Shown here: positions 26,036 through 34,930 of the stretch, piece by piece
Numbering within the stretch: the stretch's first letter is position 1
Layout: every line of letters begins with the position of its first letter
Source: Lacustribacter sp964460315
GTDB taxonomy: Bacteria; Pseudomonadota; Gammaproteobacteria; Burkholderiales; Burkholderiaceae_A
DNA: 50,582 nt
Direction of reading: 5' to 3'
Assembly: GCA_964460315.1 (NCBI GenBank)
Contig: CAYWPQ010000009.1
Coordinates: 1 to 50,582 of the forward strand
The notes under the pieces: generated by a model
Database searches by the model: none
Told to the model about the DNA's origin: nothing
What the model saw: the letters and a program-made list of their open reading frames with translations, nothing else
Made by a program: the position numbers and the translations under genes

Positions 26036-27052
26036 ATGACGATTAAAGTCGCAATTAACGGTTATGGACGTATCGGACGAAACATTCTTCGTGCCCATTA
26101 CGAAGGCGGCAAGAAACATGACATCCAGATCGTCGCCATCAACGACCTGGGTGATCCGAATACCAACGCCCACCTGACTCGTTATGACACGGCTCATGGC
26201 AAGTTCCCTGGCACCGTGACGGTGGATGGAGACAGCATGGTGGTCAATGGCGATCGAATTCGAGTCTTGGCAAACCGTAACCCCGCCGAACTTCCCTGGG
26301 GCGAACTGGGCGTGGATGTTGTGCTTGAGTGCACCGGTTTCTTTACCAGCAAAGAAAAGGCCTCGGCTCACCTGAAGGGTGGTGCGAAAAAGGTCATCAT
26401 CTCGGCACCGGGAGGCAAAGATGTGGACGCCACCGTGGTCTTTGGTGTGAACCAGGGTGTCTTGAAGGCTTCCCATACCGTGATCTCCAATGCGTCGTGC
26501 ACAACCAATTGCCTGGCCCCGGTGGCGAAAGTGCTTCACGAAAACCTGGGTATCGAGAGCGGTCTGATGACCACCATTCATGCCTACACCAATGACCAAG
26601 TCTTAACCGATGTTTATCACGAAGACCTGCGGCGTGCGCGCTCAGCCACCATGTCCATGATCCCCACCAAGACGGGTGCAGCGGCTGCAGTCGGGCTGGT
26701 TTTGCCTGATCTCAATGGAAAGCTTGATGGCTTTGCCATGCGTGTACCCACCATCAACGTGTCGGTGGTGGACCTCAGCTTTGCCTCGAAAAAAGCCACC
26801 TCGGTCGACGAGGTGAACGCCCTGATCAAAGCGGCAAGTGAAGGAGCGCTTGCGGGCGTGTTGGGCTACAACACCGACCCCCTGGTGTCGATCGACTTTA
26901 ATCATGATCCGCGATCAAGCATTTTCGATGCCACGCAGACGCGTGTCTCGCCAGACGGGAAGCTGGTCAAGATTCTTTCTTGGTACGACAACGAGTGGGG
27001 ATTCTCAAACCGAATGCTCGACACGACCATTGCACTCATGACCGCGAAGTGA
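26036..27052 (+). CDS. gap: Glyceraldehyde-3-phosphate dehydrogenase, type I
   Basis: A glycolysis enzyme of 338 residues. NAD fold INGYGRIGRNILRA at the N-terminus; catalytic Cys155 in SNASCTTNCLAPVAKVL; C-terminal SWYDNEWGFSNRM. GGGAGAA lies ahead of the ATG. NDLGD at about 36-40 offers the acidic/polar position that usually goes with NAD preference. The stop overlaps the GTG start of pyruvate kinase by 4 bases (GTGA), so the two genes are translationally linked. Confidence 0.97.
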   Translation: MTIKVAINGYGRIGRNILRAHYEGGKKHDIQIVAINDLGDPNTNAHLTRYDTAHGKFPGTVTVDGDSMVVNGDRIRVLANRNPAELPWGELGVDVVLECTGFFTSKEKASAHLKGGAKKVIISAPGGKDVDATVVFGVNQGVLKASHTVISNASCTTNCLAPVAKVLHENLGIESGLMTTIHAYTNDQVLTDVYHEDLRRARSATMSMIPTKTGAAAAVGLVLPDLNGKLDGFAMRVPTINVSVVDLSFASKKATSVDEVNALIKAASEGALAGVLGYNTDPLVSIDFNHDPRSSIFDATQTRVSPDGKLVKILSWYDNEWGFSNRMLDTTIALMTAK

Positions 27053-28497
27053 CCACATCTCAGCACCCCCGGGCCACCAAGATCGTTGCAACGCTGGGCC
27101 CAGCGACATCCACTCCCGAGATGATTGAGCGGTTAATCGTCGCGGGCGTGAATGTGGTTCGGCTTAATTTTTCTCATGGCTCGGCTGATGATCACAAGGC
27201 CCGAGCCCAAATGGTGCGGGAGAGTTCGGTCAAGCTCGGTGTGGATGTCGGGGTGTTGGTCGATCTTCAGGGGCCCAAGATTCGGGTTGGGAAATTCCAA
27301 GACGGTAAAGTTACTTTAGCCACCGGCGCTCAGTTCACATTCGATATTGATTGCACGTTGGGTGATGGCCACCGGGTGGGCTTGGACTATCCCGAACTGG
27401 TGCACGACGTTGTCTCGGGCGATACCTTGCTGCTCAATGATGGCCAGATCTCGATGCGTGTCGATGATGTTGGGGCCACCACCATTCGTTGCACTGTTTT
27501 AGAAGGCGGAGTGCTCTCGGATCGAAAGGGTATTAACCGTCAAGGCGGCGGGCTTTCCGCGCCAGCGTTGACCGACAAAGACATGGCGGACATCCGGGTG
27601 GCCGCGGAGATTCAGGCGGACTTTCTTGCGGTGTCTTTCCCCAAAGATGCTGCGGACATGCATCAGGCCAGAAAGCTTATTCGCGAGGCGGGTGGCCATG
27701 CGGCCACGGTGGCCAAGATCGAACGGGTTGAGGCCATCGCCAACCTTCAAGACATCATTGACGCTTCCGACGCCATCATGGTGGCCCGAGGTGACCTCGC
27801 CGTGGAGGTGGGTGACGCTGCGGTGCCCGCGCTGCAGAAACGAATGATTCGCATGGCCCGCGAATCCAACAAAATCACCATCACTGCAACGCAGATGATG
27901 GAATCGATGATCAGTTCACCGGTGCCCACGCGTGCTGAGGTCTCGGATGTGGCCAATGCCGTACTCGATGGCTCGGACGCGGTGATGCTCTCGGCGGAAA
28001 CCGCGGCCGGTCAGTTTCCGGTGCAGACGGTCTTGTCGATGGCAAGGGTCTGTCTGGAGGCAGAAAAGTCGACTCAGATCACGCTGGACACGGATTTCCT
28101 TCACCGCACATTTGATCGTGTTGATCAATCCATCGCTATGGCGTCGCTGTTTACTGCACGCCATCTGCAGGTGAAGGCGATCGTGGCCCTCACGGAATCG
28201 GGCTCGACCGCGCTTTGGCTCTCGCGTCTTAATTCCGGGGTGCCGGTCTATGCGCTTACACCTGTGCAGGCCAGCCGCCGCAAGATGTCGCTCTATCGCG
28301 ATGTCACCCCTGTCTTTTTTGATTACAAGTCCCGCGAGCGAGAAGAGGTTTTGGCTCAAGCGGAGGCACGACTGGTTGATCAAGGCATTGTGCAGTCTGG
28401 TGACCTCATCATCATCACGATTGGCGAACCGATTGGTCAATCAGGTGGCACCAACACCATGAAAATTGTCTCGGTGGGTGCGCAGAAACATGCTTAA
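27049..28497 (+). CDS. pyk: Pyruvate kinase
   Basis: Last step of glycolysis, PEP to pyruvate with ATP formation. A GTG start at 27049, overlapping the gap stop, gives VTTSQHPRATKIVATLGPATS and 482 residues, the usual size. An in-frame ATG farther upstream lies inside gap and adds unrelated sequence. Motifs: VRLNFSHGSADDH near 45, MVARGDLAVEVG near 245, the ITATQMMESMI active-site helix and GSDAVMLSAETAAGQFP. The C-terminal regulatory domain is complete. Confidence 0.96.
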   Translation: MTTSQHPRATKIVATLGPATSTPEMIERLIVAGVNVVRLNFSHGSADDHKARAQMVRESSVKLGVDVGVLVDLQGPKIRVGKFQDGKVTLATGAQFTFDIDCTLGDGHRVGLDYPELVHDVVSGDTLLLNDGQISMRVDDVGATTIRCTVLEGGVLSDRKGINRQGGGLSAPALTDKDMADIRVAAEIQADFLAVSFPKDAADMHQARKLIREAGGHAATVAKIERVEAIANLQDIIDASDAIMVARGDLAVEVGDAAVPALQKRMIRMARESNKITITATQMMESMISSPVPTRAEVSDVANAVLDGSDAVMLSAETAAGQFPVQTVLSMARVCLEAEKSTQITLDTDFLHRTFDRVDQSIAMASLFTARHLQVKAIVALTESGSTALWLSRLNSGVPVYALTPVQASRRKMSLYRDVTPVFFDYKSREREEVLAQAEARLVDQGIVQSGDLIIITIGEPIGQSGGTNTMKIVSVGAQKHA

Positions 28498-28519
28498 CAT
28501 CTAAAAAAGGGAGACCCAT

Positions 28520-29584
28520 ATGCCTCTGGTATCAATGAGACAGCTACTCGATCACGCCGCGGAAAACGGCTACGGCATTCCGGCATTTAATGTGAATAAC
28601 CTTGAGCAGGTTCAGGCCATCATGGAGGCCGCGGCCGCGGTGGATGCTCCGGTCATCATGCAGGCTTCCGCCGGGGCACGGAAATACGCGGGGGAAACGT
28701 TCCTGAAGCATTTGATTCAAGCTGCAGTGGAGTCCTATCCTCAGGTGCCGATTGTGATGCATCAAGATCACGGCCAAAGCCCCGATGTCTGCAAGGGTGC
28801 GATCGGGCTGGGTTTTAGCAGCGTGATGATGGACGGCTCCCTCGAAGCCGATGGAAAGACAATCGCCAGCTATGACTACAACGTCGAGGTCACCAAGACG
28901 GTGGTCGCGATGGCCCATGCCACCGGGGTGTCGGTGGAGGGCGAGCTTGGCTGTCTGGGTTCTTTGGAAACCATGAAGGGTGACAAAGAAGATGGTCACG
29001 GTACCGATTCCGTCATGACTCACGATCAACTCTTGACGGATCCCGAGCAGGCCGCTGATTTTGTGAAGCGCACTCAGCTGGATGCCTTGGCCATTGCCAT
29101 TGGAACCAGCCATGGCGCCTACAAGTTCACACGCAAGCCCACGGGCGACATTCTTGCCATTGAGCGAATCAAGGAAATTAACAAGCGAATTCCCAACACC
29201 CATCTGGTGATGCATGGGTCCTCGTCGGTGCCCCAAGAACTTCTGGCTGAAATTCGTCAGTTCGGCGGCGACATGAAAGAAACCTATGGTGTGCCTGTCG
29301 AAGAGATTCAAGAGGCGATCAAGTACGGTGTTCGCAAGGTGAATATCGACACCGACATTCGACTGGCCATGACCGGGGCCATTCGTCGATATATGTTCGA
29401 GAATCCGTCGAAGTTTGATCCTCGTGACTATCTGAAGCCCGCTCGTGAGGCCGCCAAGAAGATCTGTATGGCTCGTTACCAGCAGTTCGGTGCCGCAGGA
29501 CAAGCCAGCAAGATCAAGCCGGTGTCTCTTGCGGAAATCGCCAAGCGGTATCAGTCTGGAACCCTCTCCCAAGTGGTCAATTAA
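28520..29584 (+). CDS. fba: Fructose-bisphosphate aldolase, class II
   Basis: A zinc-dependent aldolase of 354 residues, the CbbA/FbaA type of betaproteobacteria. PIVMHQDHGQSPD near residue 76-88 provides the zinc histidine and catalytic Asp. GTSHGAYKF and VMHGSSSVPQE supply further zinc and phosphate ligands, and VRKVNIDTDIRLAMT is the dihydroxyacetone-phosphate site. AAAGGGAG lies ahead of the ATG. The TAA stop shares its last base with the ATG of the purC-purE gene (TAATG). It can act in glycolysis, gluconeogenesis or a Calvin cycle. Confidence 0.96.
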   Translation: MPLVSMRQLLDHAAENGYGIPAFNVNNLEQVQAIMEAAAAVDAPVIMQASAGARKYAGETFLKHLIQAAVESYPQVPIVMHQDHGQSPDVCKGAIGLGFSSVMMDGSLEADGKTIASYDYNVEVTKTVVAMAHATGVSVEGELGCLGSLETMKGDKEDGHGTDSVMTHDQLLTDPEQAADFVKRTQLDALAIAIGTSHGAYKFTRKPTGDILAIERIKEINKRIPNTHLVMHGSSSVPQELLAEIRQFGGDMKETYGVPVEEIQEAIKYGVRKVNIDTDIRLAMTGAIRRYMFENPSKFDPRDYLKPAREAAKKICMARYQQFGAAGQASKIKPVSLAEIAKRYQSGTLSQVVN

Positions 29585-30963
29585 TGTCGGCACTCCTTCA
29601 ATCCTCGATTCGGTCCCTGCCGCTGGTTTCTCGCGGCAAGGTTCGAGACATCTACGCCGTGGGTGACGACAAGCTTTTGATGGTCACCACCGACCGCCTC
29701 TCCGCCTTCGATGTCATCATGACCCGGCCCATTCCAGAAAAAGGCGTGGTGCTCAACCGCATGACCGATTTCTGGTTTTCACGTCTGGCGCATATCGTTC
29801 CCAACCATCTGACCGGTGTCGCGCCTGAATCGGTCGTTGAGGAATCAGAGATCGACCAGGTGCGAGGCCGTGCCGTGGTGGCCAAGCGTCTGAAGCCCGT
29901 GCCCGTCGAAGCGGTCGTGCGGGGCTATCTGATTGGATCTGGATGGAAGGATTATCAAGACACCCAGAGTGTCTGTGGCATTGCACTTCCAGCGGGTCTG
30001 AAGCAAGCCGCCAAGCTGCCAGCGCCCATTTTCACGCCAGCGCACAAGGCCGAGATGGGTCTGCACGACGAAAACATTTCGTTCGAAACGATGTGCGAAC
30101 AGATTGGCGCGCCCTTGGCGGAAAAGATTCGTGAGATCAGCCTTCGGCTGTATCAGGAGGCCAGTGAGTTCGCGCTTGAACAGGGCATCATCATTGCGGA
30201 CACGAAGTTTGAGTTTGGCTTGGATGATTCAGGTGTCTTGCATCTGATGGACGAGGTGCTCACTGCCGATTCATCGCGTTTTTGGCCGGCCGATGAATAC
30301 CAAGAAGGCATCAGCCCCCCAAGCTTTGATAAACAGTTTGTTCGTGATTATCTTGAAACTCTGGATTGGGATAAGGCCCCGCCCGCACCCCCGCTGCCTG
30401 ATCACGTTGTGGAACGCACGGCTGCGAAGTATCGCGAGGCGCTTTTTCGAATCGCAGGCGTCAGACTTCCGGTGGTCGGTGTGGTGATGGGTTCGCAGTC
30501 GGACTGGGAAGTGATGCAGCACGCCGTGGCTATCCTTGATCAGTTCGGCATTCCCCATGAGGCCCGAGTGGTGTCTGCCCATCGAATGCCAGACACTCTT
30601 TATGCCTATGCCGAAGCCGCACAGGCGCGTGGTCTGAGGGGCATCATCGCCGGTGCCGGTGGTGCCGCGCATCTGCCCGGCATGCTTGCCGCAAAGACGA
30701 CCGTGCCCGTATTTGGAGTGCCGGTGCCCTCAAAGTATCTTCGTGGCGAGGATTCGCTCTACTCCATTGTGCAGATGCCCAAAGGCATTCCGGTCGCAAC
30801 CTTTGCCATTGGCGAGGCCGGTGCAGCGAATGCCGCCTTGCACCTCATTGCCACGATGGCCTGCGAGGACGAATCCCTGCGTGACCGCTTGGCCGATTTC
30901 CGTGCCAACCAGACCCAGGCAGCGCATTCCATGAATGCCATGCTGGGGCAGTCGGCGGTTTAA
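29584..30963 (+). CDS. purCE: Fused SAICAR synthase and N5-CAIR mutase (PurC-PurE)
   Basis: 459 residues carrying two consecutive purine steps in one chain. Residues 1-293 are PurC: VSRGKVRDIYAVGDDKLLMV, DRLSAFDVIM, VVRGYLIGSGWKDYQ, IIIADTKFEFG and LMDEVLTADSSRFWP. From about 296, where PurC proteins normally end, PurE follows without a stop: VVGVVMGSQSDWEVM, VVSAHRMPD (H333), IIAGAGGAAHLPGM and SLYSIVQMPKGIPVATFAIG. The PurE half has the class I (mutase) look, and purK lies directly downstream, so the protein would use PurK's product. Separate purC and purE genes are the rule in relatives. Vertebrate PAICS is also PurC-PurE but uses CO2 directly with a class II PurE. Confidence 0.93.
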   Translation: MSALLQSSIRSLPLVSRGKVRDIYAVGDDKLLMVTTDRLSAFDVIMTRPIPEKGVVLNRMTDFWFSRLAHIVPNHLTGVAPESVVEESEIDQVRGRAVVAKRLKPVPVEAVVRGYLIGSGWKDYQDTQSVCGIALPAGLKQAAKLPAPIFTPAHKAEMGLHDENISFETMCEQIGAPLAEKIREISLRLYQEASEFALEQGIIIADTKFEFGLDDSGVLHLMDEVLTADSSRFWPADEYQEGISPPSFDKQFVRDYLETLDWDKAPPAPPLPDHVVERTAAKYREALFRIAGVRLPVVGVVMGSQSDWEVMQHAVAILDQFGIPHEARVVSAHRMPDTLYAYAEAAQARGLRGIIAGAGGAAHLPGMLAAKTTVPVFGVPVPSKYLRGEDSLYSIVQMPKGIPVATFAIGEAGAANAALHLIATMACEDESLRDRLADFRANQTQAAHSMNAMLGQSAV

Positions 30964-30966
30964 ACC

Positions 30967-32109
30967 ATGATTGGCTTACTCGGGGGCGGCCAGCTTGGCC
31001 GAATGATGATTCAGGCTGCACACCGATTGAATCTGAAAGTGGCCGTGCTTGACCCCGATGCCAAAGGCCCGGCGGCGCAGATTGCGGACCGTGTCATTGC
31101 GAAGGACTACCACGACATTGCTGGGCTTACTGAACTTGCCTCTGCAGCAACGGTCTTCACCACCGAGTTTGAAAATGTTCCTGCGGAGTCGCTCCGGTTT
31201 CTTGCGAAGTCGGCACCCACCATGCCCACGGCCGAGAGTGTGGCCATTGCCCAGAATCGAATCGACGAAAAGCGGTTTATCGCTGCGGCTGGGGTGGATG
31301 TCGCACCCCATGCCGTGATCACCCGGCTTGATGACTGCGACGATATTTCGCCAACGCTTTTCCCGGGCATTTTGAAGTCGGCCACGCTTGGTTATGACGG
31401 CAAGGGGCAAGCCAAAGTGCATGACGCGATCGAGCTGCGTCGGGCGTTTCAGTCGATGGGCTCGGTGGCCTGTGTGTTGGAAAAAATGTTGCCGCTGGAG
31501 CGCGAAATCTCCGTGATCTGCGCACGCGATGCCACAGGGAAGATCGAGATCTTTCCCGTGGGCGAGAACACCCACCGAAACGGCATTCTTGCCGTAACCC
31601 AGCTGCCGGCAAGAGTCTCTCCCGCGCTTGAGCAACGGGCGCGCGAGTCCGCTGGAAAAATTATTGCTGCCCTGGATTATGTGGGCGTGCTCTGCGTGGA
31701 GTTTTTTGTTCTTTCGGGCGATCGTCTCATCGCCAACGAGATGGCTCCCCGGCCTCACAACAGCGGACACCACACCATTGAGGCCTGCAAGACGAGTCAG
31801 TTCGAGCAGCAGGTTCGCATCTGTGCGGGCCTTCCCTTGGGTTCAACCGAGCTTCTTTCACCAGCAGTCATGTTGAACGTCTTGGGTGATGCATGGTGGG
31901 CAAGATCGGACACCCCCGAGGAGCCCGACTGGCAGGCGGTTCAGGCGCAGCCCGGTGTGTTCTTGCATCTCTACGGTAAGTCGGAGCCGCGTGTCGGCCG
32001 AAAGATGGCCCATGTCACCTGCCTGGGGAGCACGATTCAAGAGGCACGTCGCCGTGCCGAAGTGGTGGCGGATATCCTTGGGCTGGATGTCGGTGCTGCG
32101 CTCGTCTGA
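30967..32109 (+). CDS. purK: N5-carboxyaminoimidazole ribonucleotide synthase
   Basis: An ATP-grasp enzyme that carboxylates AIR with bicarbonate. Opening MIGLLGGGQLGRMMIQAAH and central ATP-grasp segments GILKSATLGYDGKGQAKVHD and VEFFVLSGDRLIANEMAPRPHNSGHHTIEAC are diagnostic. 380 residues is standard. It begins 3 bases after purCE, so the product passes straight to the PurE half encoded by the gene before. The end overlaps the Sua5 start by 23 bases. Confidence 0.96.
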   Translation: MIGLLGGGQLGRMMIQAAHRLNLKVAVLDPDAKGPAAQIADRVIAKDYHDIAGLTELASAATVFTTEFENVPAESLRFLAKSAPTMPTAESVAIAQNRIDEKRFIAAAGVDVAPHAVITRLDDCDDISPTLFPGILKSATLGYDGKGQAKVHDAIELRRAFQSMGSVACVLEKMLPLEREISVICARDATGKIEIFPVGENTHRNGILAVTQLPARVSPALEQRARESAGKIIAALDYVGVLCVEFFVLSGDRLIANEMAPRPHNSGHHTIEACKTSQFEQQVRICAGLPLGSTELLSPAVMLNVLGDAWWARSDTPEEPDWQAVQAQPGVFLHLYGKSEPRVGRKMAHVTCLGSTIQEARRRAEVVADILGLDVGAALV

Positions 32110-33136
32110 ACCGGCAACGCCCGCCTCCATTCAAGCGTCTGCGCGACGGCTCCAAGAAGGAGGCCTTGTGGCCTTCCCGACGGAGACCGTTTACGGCCTG
32201 GGTGCCGACGGCCTTAATGCTGACGCGGTCGCAAAAATTTTTCTGGCCAAAGGAAGGCCTTCCAATCATCCGGTGATCTTGCATGTCAGCGACACCAAAG
32301 CAGCACAGGCGCTGGTTCGCGACTGGCCCCAAGAGGCAAGGATGCTCGCCGAGGCATTCTGGCCCGGGCCCATGACGCTGATTCTTCAGCGGGCGTCTCA
32401 TGTGCCCCTGGCGGTCACGGGTGGGCAAGAGACGGTTGGCGTTCGTGTTCCTTCCCACCCTGTTGCACTTGAACTTCTGCGGGCTTTTCAAAAGCTGGGT
32501 AGTGGTGTGATTGCTGCGCCTTCGGCGAATCGATTCGGTGCAGTCAGTCCAACTCGGGCCGAGGATGTGGTGAAGGGGCTTCGTGATTATCTTGATCCTG
32601 CCGATCGAATTCTGGATGGCGGCGATGCTGCGGTGGGACTCGAATCCACCATCATTGATCTCTCATCGGATTCGCCAAGAGTTCTTCGTCCTGGCGGGTT
32701 GACACGCGAGGCGATTCAGAAGGTATTGGGGCGCGACTTACCCTGGGTGAATCCGTCGTACAGTGAGCGGCCCCCGCATGAAACCGTCCCTCGGGTGTCG
32801 GGTGCGCTGGAGTCGCATTACGCGCCGCGGGCCAGGGTGATTCTGGTGCGGCAAGGGTCGATTCAAGATGAGTTGACCACCCGATTAAAAACTCATCCTT
32901 TGGCCAGAATCATGGTGATGGCCATGACCCGAAACGATATTCCTGCCGGTGCCGTTGAGGTTTCCCAGATGCCCAATGACGCTGCGACGTATGGGCAAGT
33001 CATGTATCGACAGTTTCATCGTGCGGATGAACTGAGCGCCGACATTCTTTTGGTGGAACTTCCGGACACAGACCGGTCAACCAGCGCAACAGCCTGGGAA
33101 GCCGTGCTTGATCGTTTAAACCGGGCCGCTCATTAA
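32087..33136 (+). CDS. sua5: Threonylcarbamoyl-AMP synthase, Sua5 type
   Basis: Makes the threonylcarbamoyl-AMP used for t6A37 modification of tRNAs. The YrdC domain covers about residues 1-210: GGLVAFPTETVYGLGADGLN, AEAFWPGPMTLIL, GVRVPSHPVA, IAAPSANRFGAVSPTRAEDV and GLESTIIDL. A C-terminal Sua5 domain follows a PRVSGALESHYAPRARV linker, making 349 residues against about 190 for TsaC. ATG 32087 lies inside purK; longer upstream starts translate purK in another frame. Last gene of the purine cluster. Confidence 0.93.
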   Translation: MSVLRSSEPATPASIQASARRLQEGGLVAFPTETVYGLGADGLNADAVAKIFLAKGRPSNHPVILHVSDTKAAQALVRDWPQEARMLAEAFWPGPMTLILQRASHVPLAVTGGQETVGVRVPSHPVALELLRAFQKLGSGVIAAPSANRFGAVSPTRAEDVVKGLRDYLDPADRILDGGDAAVGLESTIIDLSSDSPRVLRPGGLTREAIQKVLGRDLPWVNPSYSERPPHETVPRVSGALESHYAPRARVILVRQGSIQDELTTRLKTHPLARIMVMAMTRNDIPAGAVEVSQMPNDAATYGQVMYRQFHRADELSADILLVELPDTDRSTSATAWEAVLDRLNRAAH

Positions 33137-33171
33137 CGGGTGAACCACTGGCAGGCACGGCGACCCGTGCG

Positions 33172-33648
33172 CTAATAACTCGCTTTTGCGCAGACTTTGG
33201 GAAGCGCTTGAAGGAAGAGGCGCGCCTTGGCGGCTCGGTCCTCGTGCTGGCTTGTTGTGGGGCGGGTATGGGGCGCCGACCAGATGGAGTCAGGAAAGCA
33301 GGGGTCATCCTTCCATCGAGGAATGATGTGCCAGTGCTGGTGGGGGGTGTAATTCCCAAGGCTTGCGACATTCACCTTGTGGGGCGCGATGACTTCGCGC
33401 ATGCATCGCTCAATTTCAACCAAGAGTTTCATGAGCATTCGCTGTTCGGTCTCGTAGAGGTCGCTCAGTTCTGCGGCATGCCGATTCAGAATGACCCTGA
33501 CATAACCGGGATATCCAGCGTCATCAATGGCGACCACCCGAAAGAAGGCGTTTCGCCAGACCAGTCTTCCTCCATCCTCGTGACAAAGGCTGCACGAGGA
33601 GGTCTCTGAACCGCTGGTGGATTGAGTGTGTGAATCAGCCATGGGCAT
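33172..33648 (-). CDS. HIT-family hydrolase
   Basis: A 158-residue nucleotide-binding protein of the histidine triad family. The triad is HQHWHIIPR at about residues 103-111. CSLCHEDGG at about residues 19-27 may be half of a zinc site. Relatives cleave diadenosine polyphosphates or nucleotidyl conjugates such as AMP-lysine. Its ATG overlaps the TAA of the preceding small membrane protein by one base (TAATG), so it is the last gene of the rhodanese-YeeE cassette. The C-terminal part contains an unusual basic region (HEDRAAKARLFLQALPKV). Confidence 0.9.
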   Translation of the reverse strand: MPMADSHTQSTSGSETSSCSLCHEDGGRLVWRNAFFRVVAIDDAGYPGYVRVILNRHAAELSDLYETEQRMLMKLLVEIERCMREVIAPHKVNVASLGNYTPHQHWHIIPRWKDDPCFPDSIWSAPHTRPTTSQHEDRAAKARLFLQALPKVCAKASY

Positions 33649-33797
33649 TATTTTCCAGAACAGTGGCCACCGGTTGAGGCTTCACCGCTACCCAAGGCAA
33701 GCGGAGCGGGCTCGGGTCGTGGGTAATGCGTCTTGGAATAATCCATGCCGATCAAGAGCAGGAAGACTGCCCAGAAAATAATGACGCCCCGAGTCAT
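33648..33797 (-). CDS. Small single-pass membrane protein, 49 aa
   Basis: Starts with MTRGVIIFWAVFLLLIGMDYSK, one clear membrane helix at about residues 4-18. A short Pro- and Gly-rich hydrophilic tail ends in GGHCSGK. Its ATG overlaps the TGA of the YeeE gene (ATGA, 4 bases), and its own TAA overlaps the ATG of the HIT gene by one base, so all three are translationally tied. No family is recognised. A helper or stability subunit of the permease is a reasonable guess, as is a membrane anchor for the HIT protein. The overlaps argue that it is a real gene. Confidence 0.65.
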   Translation of the reverse strand: MTRGVIIFWAVFLLLIGMDYSKTHYPRPEPAPLALGSGEASTGGHCSGK

Positions 33798-34930
33798 GCG
33801 ATCCCCGCTTTCTGTCGGGCCTTCACGCCAACGATGGAACCGATGAAGGCAAAGACAAACCATACCCATCCGTGGATACTTGCCGAGGCAACGCCACCCA
33901 GATATGCACCGACATTGCATCCATAGGCCATGCGAGAGCTATAACCCATCAAGAGCCCCGCAATCACGCTGATGAGAAGCTTCGATGGCTCTGGCCAGCT
34001 GATGGATTTCTGAGTCGGCTGATTCCAACGGCTTGCCACCAGTGCGCCGTAGAGGAGACCGATGTTGGTGACCGAGGTCACATCCCAAAGTACGGGCTCA
34101 AGGATTCGGTCAGCGTGCGGCGCCACGCCCCAGAAGGTATCGTGGCTGAGGTCAGCACCAAGAAAGCTGACGAACTTCGCGCCCCATAAACCAAGCCCAT
34201 AGACAATTCCCCAGGGCTGGCCGGCGACAATCAAATGGAATGCATAAAGCACGGCAATGAGGACCGCGCCCCATAACCAACGCTGAGGCACCGACGGAAG
34301 AGTAATCTTGTGGCTGTTGGCGTAGCGTTTTGCATAGCCCACACTCACCACGCCAACGAGCAGGCAAAGCAAAAGCGTGATGACCAGGGCTCCGGTGAGG
34401 CCGGTGGATTGCAAGAGGTCGATGCCTGTTGCTTCGTCTTGAAGGCCCAGGGTCACCAGCGGGCCACCCAATGATTCCCAGGCAAGCTGATGCGAGCCAC
34501 CCACGAAGCTTCCCGCGATGAAAGCGGGTAGCACCACCCAGGACGTTGGCGAGGAGGCACCTGCCTTGTAAAGGGTGCCCGATCCGCAACCGTCCGCAAG
34601 CTGCATGGCAAAGCCGAACACCAGTGACCCAATGATCAGCCCCCAGGTGATGGGCGCGACGGCTCCAGAGATTTCGCTGCCGAATTGGTGAATCAGCCAG
34701 AGAGAAAAAATTGCGCACAAGGCAAGCAAAACGAGTTGCCCCACCATTCCCCATGGGTCTTTATGGGTGATCAGATTACGCCAGCCGGTGGTGAAGCCAA
34801 ATCTTGAGGCTGATAAGGCTGCGCCAAACCCAAGGCCGAGGAGCAGCAGAAACCCCGCGCGAATTCCGGCAAGCCAGACCACCGCGAAGAGGCCAACAAC
34901 GGCGGGTGCAATCAATAGAAATCGAGCCAT
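33794..34930 (-). CDS. YeeE/YedE-family sulfur transporter (TsuA-like)
   Basis: A 378-residue membrane protein with two inverted halves. Characterised relatives import thiosulfate through a relay of cysteines. Here the two core motifs are present: FAMQLADGCGSGTLYKAG (Cys115) and SRMAYGCNVGAYLGG (Cys338). At the first motif, usually R-F-C-x-T near residue 45, the sequence reads SRFGFTTGWR with Gly, a variant found in a subset of the family. It starts one base inside the stop of the rhodanese gene (TAATG) and overlaps the following small gene by 4 bases. Probable role: uptake of thiosulfate or another reduced sulfur species. Confidence 0.88.
   Translation of the reverse strand: MARFLLIAPAVVGLFAVVWLAGIRAGFLLLLGLGFGAALSASRFGFTTGWRNLITHKDPWGMVGQLVLLALCAIFSLWLIHQFGSEISGAVAPITWGLIIGSLVFGFAMQLADGCGSGTLYKAGASSPTSWVVLPAFIAGSFVGGSHQLAWESLGGPLVTLGLQDEATGIDLLQSTGLTGALVITLLLCLLVGVVSVGYAKRYANSHKITLPSVPQRWLWGAVLIAVLYAFHLIVAGQPWGIVYGLGLWGAKFVSFLGADLSHDTFWGVAPHADRILEPVLWDVTSVTNIGLLYGALVASRWNQPTQKSISWPEPSKLLISVIAGLLMGYSSRMAYGCNVGAYLGGVASASIHGWVWFVFAFIGSIVGVKARQKAGIA

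Noticed and set aside
28544..29593. A 349-codon open frame antisense to fba
   Set aside because: It mirrors the aldolase gene almost exactly and has no independent evidence.
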